From contig DAHWQF010000077.1 in assembly GCA_027334785.1 (NCBI GenBank), forward strand, positions 1-10,526: DNA of 10,526 nt, given 5' to 3'. Position 1 is the first letter of the stretch. Every line of letters starts with the position of its first letter. The DNA comes from Acidimicrobiaceae bacterium (GTDB lineage: Bacteria > Actinomycetota > Acidimicrobiia > Acidimicrobiales > Palsa-688). The notes beneath the pieces are model-generated. The model saw only the letters and a program-made list of their open reading frames with translations. It was not told the origin of the DNA and did no database searches. Position numbers and translations under genes: made by a program. Shown one piece after another: positions 1 through 5,866 of this stretch.

Positions 1-84
1 AAGGTCATCGATGAGAAGCTGTACCGAGGCTGGCACACTGACACGCCATGGGATGTCGGCACCCGGTCGAAGCGACCGACCTGA
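1..84 (+). CDS. 3' end of an unidentified upstream gene (partial)
   Basis: Frame 1 is open from the first base to a TGA at 82-84, giving 27 residues that begin KVIDEKLYRGWHTDTPWDVG. The composition (W, Y, D and E rather than an Arg/Pro/Ala shadow) looks like the tail of a real protein entering from the left. It is too short to assign to a family. It lies on the far side of the tRNA fragment from the integrase, so it would be the last gene of whatever is joined to that side. Evidence is only compositional, so it could be a chance open frame. Confidence 0.33.
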   Translation, partial: KVIDEKLYRGWHTDTPWDVGTRSKRPT

Positions 85-438
85 CATCTGCAGGCCCCGC
101 CGGAATCGGCCGGGCGCGTAAGCCCACCGATCCGGAAGCCGACGCGGAGCACGAGGGCGCCCGAGCCCCCGCGCCCCGAGGCCGTGCCAGCGTTGATGGT
201 GCCCCTGGAGGCGCATGAGCGTCTGAGCCGACATCAGAAGGTCGTGCGTCCTGAGCCGACTGGCGGCCTACTCCGGGCTGGCAGCGAACTTGTAACGCGA
301 TTTGTAACGGGCGGCGCAGGACAGACTGCGATGGGAACGACCGACCGGGACAGCCTCGCAGGGGCTCACCGAGGCTGACCAAGACTTTCTCGCCTGGTGG
401 GTGCAACGAGAGGGTCCGGCTGGGACCACGGGACCTTC
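85..438. other. Non-coding left arm before the tRNA-Arg fragment
   Basis: I see no convincing gene. A 64-codon open frame on the plus strand (184-378) and others on the minus strand lack a ribosome binding site and recognisable motifs. The notable feature is the tandem repeat at 288-311. Given the adjacent att core, the stretch reads best as one arm of an attachment site. Confidence 0.4.
288..311 (+). repeat. 12-bp tandem direct repeat, candidate arm-type site
   Basis: Two adjacent 12-mers, ACTTGTAACGCG (288-299) and ATTTGTAACGGG (300-311), agree at 10 of 12 positions and share the core TTGTAACG. They lie about 130 bp left of the tRNA-derived core. Tyrosine integrases of phages and integrative elements bind short direct repeats (arm-type sites) flanking the core, and excisionases bind beside them. 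That this pair serves such a role is inference from position and spacing. Confidence 0.4.
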
Positions 439-480
439 CTACGGATCAGAAGGTTGGGGGTTCGAATCCCTCCGAGCGCG
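439..480 (+). other. tRNA-Arg(ACG) 3' half, attachment (att) site core
   Basis: The segment matches the 3' half of a bacterial tRNA-Arg: anticodon loop CTACGGA (439-445, anticodon ACG), 3' anticodon strand TCAGA (446-450), variable loop, T stem GGGGG/CCCTC around the T loop TTCGAAT (461-467), 3' acceptor strand CGAGCGC (473-479) and discriminator G480. No CCA follows. The bases before 439 do not supply the matching anticodon strand (TCTGA expected), D arm or 5' acceptor strand, so this is not a functional tRNA gene. Identity beginning in the anticodon loop is typical of tRNA-targeting integrases, and the integrase gene starts 124 bp downstream. The full tRNA gene lies outside the window. Confidence 0.8.
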
Positions 481-547
481 CGACATAAGTGCAGGTCAAA
501 GGCCACGAACTGTAAGTGGTCACACCCTCGTTCTAGAGTCGTTTCCC

Positions 548-571
548 GTAACCCAACAAGAAACCCAACAA
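548..571 (+). repeat. 12-bp tandem direct repeat upstream of int, candidate arm-type site
   Basis: GTAACCCAACAA (548-559) is followed directly by GAAACCCAACAA (560-571), 11 of 12 identical. The pair sits between the tRNA-derived core and the integrase start. It mirrors the 12-bp tandem pair on the other side of the core, although the two motifs differ in sequence. It may be bound by the integrase and may also lie in the int promoter region. Function is inferred. Confidence 0.45.
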
Positions 572-604
572 CGTGTTTGGGCGGCGGGGGTAGAGGGAGG
601 CGAT

Positions 605-1789
605 ATGGCCGGGAGCTTGCGGCAAGTGGCGGGCAAGGCGAACACTTGGGAGCTCCGGGTTTACCTTGGCAGGGACGCCGAAGGCCGGGTGCGCCACCGC
701 CACGCCCGCTTCCAGGGATCCCGTCGCCAGGCCGCACGAGAGCTCGCCCGTATGGTTGCCGAGCAAGAGGCCGCTCCCGCCCCTCCTTTGGAGGAGCCGA
801 GGGAGTGGGGCCCGGCGACGACGGTGAACGACGCCATAGCCGCCTGGCGGGACAACGGCTGGGACGACCTGTCCCCCAAGACCGCCCGCCACTACGAGAG
901 CATCTGGCGCGTCCACATCGAGGGCTCCATAGGACGGCGGAGGATCGCCACCCTGACCACGTACGATGTCGAGCGCTTCTACCGGTCGCTCAAGGAACAG
1001 GGGCGCTCCCAGGCGTTGGCGCGGCAGGTAAAGGCCGTACTGCACCGCTCTTGCCGGCTGGCTCAGAAGTGGAGCGGGGGGAGGTTGCAAAACCCAGCCG
1101 CCGACGCCGACCTGCCCGCCTGGAGGCTCGAGGAACAGCCCGCGGCGGTGCGGGCACCCGAGCTGGCCGAGGTGCAGGCACTGATAAGCGCCGCCGAGGC
1201 AGAGGACACCCGCTTTGCTACCTTCCTGCGGCTGCTCGCGGCCACAGGCATGCGGAGGGGGGAGGCCTGCGCCTTGCGTTGGAACGACATCGACTTTGAT
1301 CGCGGCCTGCTCACGGTGGACGAGAGCGTCATCGCCGCCAAGGGCTCCGCCTTGGTGAAGGCGCCCAAGACCCGTCCCAGCATCCGAAAGGTCGCTACTG
1401 ACCCGCGTACCCTGGACGCGCTTCGAGAACTCCGGAAGGCCCAGGAGGGCTTAGCCGCGGCGTGCGGGCGGGAGCTGACACCCGAGTCGTTCGCCTTCTC
1501 CTTCGAACCCGGCGGGGTGGCGCCGCCGTACCCGGACTCCCTCAGCCACGCACTGGCACGCCTCAGGTTCAAGGCAGCGGTCCCGGCCGATGTTCATCTC
1601 CACTCGCTCCGCCACTTCCACGCGACGGCCCTCGACCCCGTGATCAGCGAATCGCAGAAACAAGCCCGCTTGGGCTGGTCGACAGTACAGATGGCCAGGC
1701 ACTATACCGACGGCGTCGCGGCCGAGGACCGCCGAGCAGCCGAGCACATCGGTCACCTGCTCGACCCAACAAGTTCGCCTCCGGGCTAA
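605..1789 (+). CDS. int: Site-specific tyrosine recombinase (integrase)
   Basis: This 394-residue integrase would catalyse integration and excision at the adjacent tRNA-Arg site. The frame is open further upstream, but ATG605 is preferred: GAGGGAGG lies just in front of it, and a start near 401 would run through the att core. Domains: a basic N-terminal arm-binding part (about 1-65), a SAM-like core-binding domain (about 70-170) and the catalytic domain (about 185-385). Catalytic residues visible are Arg217 in ATGMRRGE, Lys255 in APKTR, His333/Arg336 in HSLRHFHAT and the nucleophile Tyr367 in ARHYTDG. The usual second His (LGH) is Trp358 (RLGWST); Trp is known at this position in some family members, so the enzyme can be active. 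Length is normal for phage or ICE integrases. It converges on the excisionase gene, and the two stop codons overlap. Confidence 0.93.
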   Translation: MAGSLRQVAGKANTWELRVYLGRDAEGRVRHRHARFQGSRRQAARELARMVAEQEAAPAPPLEEPREWGPATTVNDAIAAWRDNGWDDLSPKTARHYESIWRVHIEGSIGRRRIATLTTYDVERFYRSLKEQGRSQALARQVKAVLHRSCRLAQKWSGGRLQNPAADADLPAWRLEEQPAAVRAPELAEVQALISAAEAEDTRFATFLRLLAATGMRRGEACALRWNDIDFDRGLLTVDESVIAAKGSALVKAPKTRPSIRKVATDPRTLDALRELRKAQEGLAAACGRELTPESFAFSFEPGGVAPPYPDSLSHALARLRFKAAVPADVHLHSLRHFHATALDPVISESQKQARLGWSTVQMARHYTDGVAAEDRRAAEHIGHLLDPTSSPPG

Positions 1790-2079
1790 CGGCTTTGCCG
1801 CTCGTCCACATCGAACGTACAAAGAGAGCCGTTGTCGCCTGGTCCGCTTGCGGCACCCAATCGGTCTTCGGCGAACACGAAGGGGCGCTCCCCCGCCAGG
1901 AGCCGTTCTACGGCGCGGCGAGCTATCCGTATCCGGCCATTGATCTTGAAGGCGGGCAAAGGCAGGTCGCCCCTCTCTATCGAGCGGTAGATGGACGAGC
2001 GGCTGGCTCCAAGCAAGATGGCAACCTCATCCACCGACAACAACGGAGGCAAAGTGCTGTTCGTTCTTGCTCTGCTCAC
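1786..2079 (-). CDS. xis: Excisionase-type helix-turn-helix protein (AlpA/MerR-like, HTH_17)
   Basis: This 97-residue protein carries one winged helix-turn-helix of the excisionase/AlpA class at about residues 12-63: LLSVDEVAILLGASRSSIYR is the helix-turn-helix, and RGDLPLPAFKINGRIRIARR is the wing with its characteristic final basic strand. Such proteins bend DNA at the att site and direct the integrase towards excision, or act as small regulators. The start is GTG at 2079 with AGGAG 11 bases upstream, a slightly long spacing. It is convergent with int, and its TAG (1786-1788) overlaps the int TAA (1787-1789). The C-terminal 30 residues are acidic or polar and not recognised. The family assignment is strong. 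The excisionase role, rather than that of a repressor, is inferred from the neighbour. Confidence 0.88.
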   Translation of the reverse strand: MSRARTNSTLPPLLSVDEVAILLGASRSSIYRSIERGDLPLPAFKINGRIRIARRAVERLLAGERPFVFAEDRLGAASGPGDNGSLCTFDVDERQSR

Positions 2080-2080
2080 C

Positions 2081-2093
2081 AGATCTCACGCTC
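2081..2093 (+). repeat. 13-bp direct repeat, left copy
   Basis: AGATCTCACGCTC here is identical to 2913-2925. This copy lies immediately upstream of the xis start (on the minus strand it contains part of the xis ribosome binding site region). The other copy lies just beyond the RepA-like gene. The pair brackets a stretch without a convincing gene. Confidence 0.6.
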
Positions 2094-2902
2094 CTGTGCC
2101 TTCGCGCAGCCAGCCGGGGCCTCCACGTGCCTGCGGGCGTCCCGGTACGACTGGCCCCTGCTGTCGGCGCAGCCGAGCACTACCGGCGGCCGCTTGTGAC
2201 TCTTGAGCCTGGTGTGGAGGACACCAGCCCCGAGGCGTGTGATTGCCACCTCGGGCTCGCCAGCTAGCTAGGCCGTCGGGTGCGATGGCCTCGCTGTACG
2301 CGACCGGCAGTTCGTCGCCCATTTCGGCGGAACCCTGGCTGGCGCGTCGCGCCACGCAGGCCGTGCCGTGGCTTGGTGGGCGCGCCATTACCGCTGCGCT
2401 TCCTTGGTGGACCCCGCGAACACGGCCTCGCCTTGACCGTGGCGACAGTCTCGTAGAGTGTTTTGCTGCCAGCAGGACAAAGCCACTCGCGAAACCATTT
2501 GCCGTCACCTCCGGGAACACGAGCCGTTTGCGGCCCTCTACTGGCGGGCAACCGTGGCGTCCGGGCTAAGTGGGTGGTCGGGAGGTGGCCTCCAGCTTCA
2601 GGCCAAGGGCTGTCGAGGGCAACGGCACCTAGCGAGATCCCAAGGGCATGGCATGGCCGACCACCAGCCTCGCCCTCGTACTTCGGGACGCGGCGGGCGG
2701 GGGACGGCCCCCCACGCCCCCGCCGTCGTGGCGGCCCACTCCAGCTCTGGAACCTGGCCGGTTTGTCAGGGTCGTCACCTGAGGACGCCCCCCGGGCGTG
2801 GCCACCGCTTCGCCAGGGGATCGGCGAGCCAGCCGGCCAGCTGCTCGCCGTCTTGTTCGCTTCCCGCCGGCCTTGGCGAGACCGAGGTTTCCATCACTCA
2901 GC
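2094..2902. other. Gene-poor stretch between xis and the replication gene
   Basis: About 800 bp without a gene I can support. The open frames on both strands are rich in Arg, Gly, Pro and Ala, carry no recognisable motif, and lack a convincing ribosome binding site. They look like high-GC shadow frames or strongly decayed coding DNA. On the minus strand, frames around 2264-2551 and 2086-2520 could be remnants of a small gene, but nothing in them is identifiable. The stretch is bracketed by the 13-bp direct repeat, which suggests it was inserted or duplicated between xis and the RepA-like gene. Confidence 0.4.
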
Positions 2903-2978
2903 CAAGATCTCAAGATCTCACGCTCTCCTGCGTCGCGAACCCTTGGGATCTTGGGATCTTGGGAATCTTGGGATCTTG
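2903..2978 (+). repeat. 8-bp tandem repeats forming a long imperfect hairpin (2903-2920 / 2942-2978)
   Basis: The left arm has two copies of CAAGATCT (2903-2918). The right arm has CTTGGGAT at 2942-2949, 2950-2957, 2967-2974, a 9-bp variant CTTGGGAAT at 2958-2966, and a final CTTG. The left arm CAAGATCTCAAGATCTCA can pair with TGGGATCTTGGGATCTTG over 18 positions, with two T-G wobbles. It lies about 70-145 bp past the stop of the RepA-like gene. It may be iterons of a replication origin, a terminator or, because the minus strand reads QDPKIPKIPRSQ in the frame of the ATPase, a low-complexity tail of that protein. Confidence 0.55.
2913..2925 (+). repeat. 13-bp direct repeat, right copy
   Basis: This is the second copy of AGATCTCACGCTC, identical to 2081-2093 and 832 bp away. 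After a two-base offset both copies continue with CCTG, so the similarity extends slightly further. This copy partly overlaps the CAAGATCT tandem repeat. Confidence 0.6.
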
Positions 2979-3047
2979 TTCCCCGAGAGCCGGTGCTGCC
3001 ATGGTCGGGTACCTGGTCATTGGCCCTGGTCGTCCTCTTGCCGCCCG

Positions 3048-4220
3048 TCAGCCGACGACCCAACCTTCCCGGGTCTTAGTAGTGCCGAGGTGGAGCTTCT
3101 TGCGCGCCCGGTGAAGGGCCGCGCGCGTTATGCCCACCTCGGCCGCCGCAGCCAGGAGGTCGGCAGCGTGGGCAGGGCCTGGGTGCTCTGCCCGCCACGC
3201 AGCCAGCCACCTGACAGCTTCGGACAGCGCAGGCGCCTGTGCTCCTGCGAGCAGCTCCGATGCGCTGCGGGGGTCGGGCCTGGCGTCCCAGGCGACCTTC
3301 GCGACACCCAAGTGCGGGACCTCCACGAGGGAATAGCCCCAGGTCGGGGCTTCCACAGCCAAGTTGGACTTGACTGTCGCCAGGAGGCGGTGGTCAGCGT
3401 CGTCGGGATCGCGCACGACAGCGTAAACGGCACGCGCCGCACCGATTATCCCGATCGACCCGCCGCCCCGGTACATTGGCGGCCCTCCCACGGCCTTGTT
3501 GTGGTGCCGCACCAACACGGCAGCGGTACCGCTCTTTGCCGCGGCCGCGCCGAGGGTGGCCAGGAGCCGGCGCACCGACTGGTCCTTGTTGGAGTCGACG
3601 CGGTCCGACAGGTAGGCAGCAAGCACGTCGACCACGACCATGGCGGCTCCTGACCGCTCGACCAGCCGCGTCAGCCAAGCGATGTCCTGGGGCAGTACCA
3701 CCGGCCGTAGGGCCGGACCGTACTCGGCCTCGACCTCCCTGGCAGCGACGCAGAGGCAGAGGTCGAGGTCGGCCCCGGCGGCTTCCAGGCGGGGCCGGAT
3801 CGTGTCCCCCCAACCGTCCTCTGCCGACAGCAGCAGGACGGGGGCCGGCCGGCCGCCTGGCGCGCCGTCCGGCCAGGCAGACCCAGTTGTCACCCTCGCC
3901 GCCAGGTCCAGGGTCATCGTCGACTTGGCGGTGGCGGGGTCGCCCTCGACCACGGTGAGCTTCCCCGCCGGGACACGCCCTGGCCACACCCAGCCCACTG
4001 TTTCGCGGGGGATCCCCGAAGCTGGCCGAACTACCCACTGGCCGTCGTGGTCGTGGGTGTCGGCGATCGTCGTGCCGGGCAAGCTCAACAACCCCTTGCC
4101 GTCACTGGCAGGCCCTCGGTGCGGACCAGGGGTCTTGCCTCTCCCCGGTACCTCCGCACCTTCCGAAGCCAGCACAATGCGGCTGTGCTCATTGCTTGGC
4201 CTTCGCCAGGTGAGGCACAT
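3048..4220 (-). CDS. RepA-like AAA_25 family ATPase, putative replication protein
   Basis: This is a 390-residue RecA-fold ATPase of the RepA/AAA_25 group, hexameric helicase-like proteins found in plasmids and integrative elements. The N-terminal 60 residues are poorly defined. The core starts near GWVWPGRVPAGKLTVVEGD (76-94). Walker A is GDPATAKST (93-101), with Ala98 where Gly normally precedes the Lys. LLLSAEDGWGDTIRPRL (129-145) is the family's SAEDxxxxTIxPRL segment. Walker B is MVVVDVL (194-200, Asp198), and the sensor region is VLVRHHNKA (235-243). A C-terminal helical, winged-helix-like part (about 330-385) probably binds DNA. ATG4220 overlaps the preceding gene by 32 bp and lacks a clear ribosome binding site, so the true start may lie further in (GTG near 4175). 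The frame reopens after its TGA for 45 codons containing QDPKIPKIP, so the end may be truncated too. Confidence 0.85.
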   Translation of the reverse strand: MCLTWRRPSNEHSRIVLASEGAEVPGRGKTPGPHRGPASDGKGLLSLPGTTIADTHDHDGQWVVRPASGIPRETVGWVWPGRVPAGKLTVVEGDPATAKSTMTLDLAARVTTGSAWPDGAPGGRPAPVLLLSAEDGWGDTIRPRLEAAGADLDLCLCVAAREVEAEYGPALRPVVLPQDIAWLTRLVERSGAAMVVVDVLAAYLSDRVDSNKDQSVRRLLATLGAAAAKSGTAAVLVRHHNKAVGGPPMYRGGGSIGIIGAARAVYAVVRDPDDADHRLLATVKSNLAVEAPTWGYSLVEVPHLGVAKVAWDARPDPRSASELLAGAQAPALSEAVRWLAAWRAEHPGPAHAADLLAAAAEVGITRAALHRARKKLHLGTTKTREGWVVG

Positions 4221-4428
4221 GAACGTGGTTGCCCGTGGCGACGGGCGGGTACAGCTTGGCCAGCCGCCGTACTTCGGCGAGCTCTACGCCGAGGAGCTGT
4301 GCCGCAAATTCGGCTGAGACCTGGTTGGCCATGGCGGCCACGGCCCTGTCGAGGGCGTCCTGGGCCATCGCCACGAGCTGGTCCTGCTCGGCTACGGTCT
4401 CGGCCCGGCGGGCCAGGGCCCCACCCAC
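4189..4428 (-). CDS. Small helix-turn-helix-like protein of the replication module
   Basis: This 79-residue protein has an N-terminal helical part (about 5-35) followed by VSAEFAAQLLGVELAEVRRL (about 37-56), which reads like the helix-turn-helix of MerR/HTH_17-type small DNA-binding proteins, and a short C-terminal PPVATGNHVHVPHL that could be a wing. It is probably a DNA-binding accessory for the adjacent ATPase gene, which it overlaps by 32 bp, but I do not recognise the family. GTG4428 has no good ribosome binding site. A strong GGAGGGGGG precedes GTG at 4470 in the same frame, with an in-frame TAG at 4450-4452 in between. The intact ancestor may have started at 4470 and been interrupted by that nonsense codon. 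Codon use and the helix-turn-helix pattern support real coding. Confidence 0.62.
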   Translation of the reverse strand: MGGALARRAETVAEQDQLVAMAQDALDRAVAAMANQVSAEFAAQLLGVELAEVRRLAKLYPPVATGNHVHVPHLAKAKQ

Positions 4429-4484
4429 GGGGGCCGCCAGAGGTCCGGGCTATTCCGTGACGGCCGGCACTCCCCCCTCCGCCG

Positions 4485-4955
4485 TCACGAGCGCCTTTGT
4501 TGACCCTCGGGCGTGCTTCGCGCAGGCCGGCGAGCGAGACGGCGGAGCTCGGCAACACTGAGCCCCGTCACCTGCGTGCCGAGCGGGCCGTACGACACGA
4601 GCCGCTTGGACGCCTCCGCCAAGGCCAGCCTGGCAACGAGCACCATCTCGCCGCTTTGCGCGACGACGCGCTCACGTCCTGCTAGGGCTTCCTCGACGGC
4701 GGGGCGGGCACGCAACGCCCGTGCCCGTAGCCTGGCATCTCCCACGGTCGCAATGCGCCTGCGCTGGCAAGCGGCCCGCCACTTCGCCACCCTGAGCCCG
4801 CCAGTCGCTGCCAGCACCCTCCGATCAGCACGCGCAAGCTCCAGCTCACGTTCCGTGACTGCGGCTTGCCACGACGCGTACGCCGCCTGCCATCCAGCAA
4901 CGTCAGCCGCCAACTGCTCACTCGCAGGCCCGCTCCCCAGGCGTTGGACTGCCAT
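4485..4955 (-). CDS. Hypothetical Ala/Arg-rich helical protein
   Basis: This 156-residue protein from ATG4955, with AGGA nine bases upstream, could instead start at GTG4961, two codons earlier. I do not recognise it. It is almost entirely predicted helix: Ala, Arg, Glu and Leu dominate, for example AAVTERELELARADRRVLAA (about 32-51) and a later ALAGRERVVAQSGEMVLVAR, suggesting a coiled-coil or helical bundle. No membrane segment or signal peptide is seen. The C-terminus GLSVAELRRLARRP resembles GVELAEVRRLAKLYPP of the next gene. It is the first gene of the leftward group ending in the RepA-like ATPase, 56 bp before the small helix-turn-helix gene, so a role in replication or its control is likely by context only. 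Confidence 0.6.
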   Translation of the reverse strand: MAVQRLGSGPASEQLAADVAGWQAAYASWQAAVTERELELARADRRVLAATGGLRVAKWRAACQRRRIATVGDARLRARALRARPAVEEALAGRERVVAQSGEMVLVARLALAEASKRLVSYGPLGTQVTGLSVAELRRLARRPARSTPEGQQRRS

Positions 4956-5866
4956 GCGCACAAGTCCTACCAGGTGCCACCGACGCCTCCTCGAGCCGCC
5001 CCCACCGAACGCGACGAGACCGCCCTGTGTTCGCCTCCACCGCCCGCCCGTACGACAAGCGCTTCAACCGCAAAGCGTGGACCTTACACTGTCGGCATTC
5101 GAGGTCAAAGGTCGCCGTTGGGGGCGATCCCGAACGCTCCCCGACGGCCCGGAAACTACGTCATGGAACCGCCCGAACGCTCATAACCCAGACGGGCGGG
5201 AGCGTACTTGTAAAGGCGCCCAAGGAGCACCCACGAGGGGCGAACGCGGTGATTTCGACGCGTAGAATCCACCTTGGGGGGGGTTGCCGTTACCTTTGCA
5301 GCCCGGTCGCCACCGGCGACGGAGCAAGCGAGCGGTCGAACAGCGCGTCGCGCTACTACGCCGTCGTCGGGGACGCCACCCGGGGTGGTGTTCGTCGACG
5401 CTGGCCTTACCCTCCTCGACGGCGGCCGCGACGCGCGCCAGGACCGGAAGTCATCAACAGCACTTGGAGCAGATGCTTGCTCCTTGCGCCGACCCGACCA
5501 GTGGTGAGCCTGTCGGCGGGGCGCCGAAGTAGCCCCCGGCGCGGTGCGCCTAGTCTCCGGCTTCGGCCCACCTGCAGCCACCCGAAGTCGGTTTCGGTCG
5601 CCTCGGGGCTGGCCGACCAGGGCACCAAATCGGTCATCTACGAGTGCCACTGCCGGGCCTTAGAGGTGGTGCTCCGCTGCACAGGAGCCGAGGTCTTCCG
5701 CTCGCATCCGGGACGCAAACGGCGTGGTCGACGGGGAAATCGACGGGTGGTCGCCGCCAACTTCAGCCGACGTCGGACACGCAGCGTGACCCGTGAGCTC
5801 AAGGCTAGAGGATGGCGTGACGATGGCCAGCCCGCCCCTTGAAGAAGATCAGGCCGCCCGTTACGG
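4956..5866. other. Gene-poor stretch between replication module and serine recombinase
   Basis: No gene can be supported apart from the promoter candidate listed separately. A long plus-strand frame (5027-5842) is Arg/Pro/Ser-rich with no motif except the segment at 5195-5224 that resembles part of a tyrosine integrase. The minus strand at 5638-5866 is the read-through tail of the frameshifted serine recombinase. CCGAACGCTC occurs twice (5130-5139, 5173-5182), and ACGCTC/GAGCGT form an inverted pair (5177-5182, 5200-5205). The segment looks like decayed DNA at a module boundary. Confidence 0.4.
5081..5108 (-). promoter_or_regulatory. Candidate promoter for the leftward replication gene group
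   Basis: On the minus strand a -35 box TTGACC (5103-5108) and a -10 box TAAGGT (5081-5086) are separated by 16 bp. This fits the TTGACn / TAnnnT pattern of vegetative promoters in high-GC actinobacteria. Transcription would start near 5074, about 115 bases before the first gene of the group. No other pair this good was found upstream of 4961. Prediction only. Confidence 0.4.

Noticed and set aside
433..454. ACCTTC/GAAGGT inverted repeat as an intact anticodon stem
   Set aside because: The loop would be 10 bases and the D arm and 5' acceptor strand are missing, so it is not a functional tRNA.
397..604. Longer integrase starting at 401
   Set aside because: It would translate through the tRNA fragment and the tandem repeats. 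ATG605 has a strong ribosome binding site, and the family N-terminus fits there.
1462..2199. Plus-strand open frame overlapping int and xis
   Set aside because: It is out of frame with int and antisense to xis, and Arg/Pro-rich with no motif.
2463..3653. Long plus-strand open frame of 396 codons
   Set aside because: It is antisense to the RepA-like ATPase over its second half and Arg/Pro/Ser-rich elsewhere, with no motif. It is a high-GC shadow frame.
5027..5842. Plus-strand open frame of 271 codons in the gene-poor stretch
   Set aside because: Composition is dominated by Arg, Ser, Pro and Gly with no recognisable domain or ribosome binding site. Only the short integrase-like segment was kept, as a weak finding.
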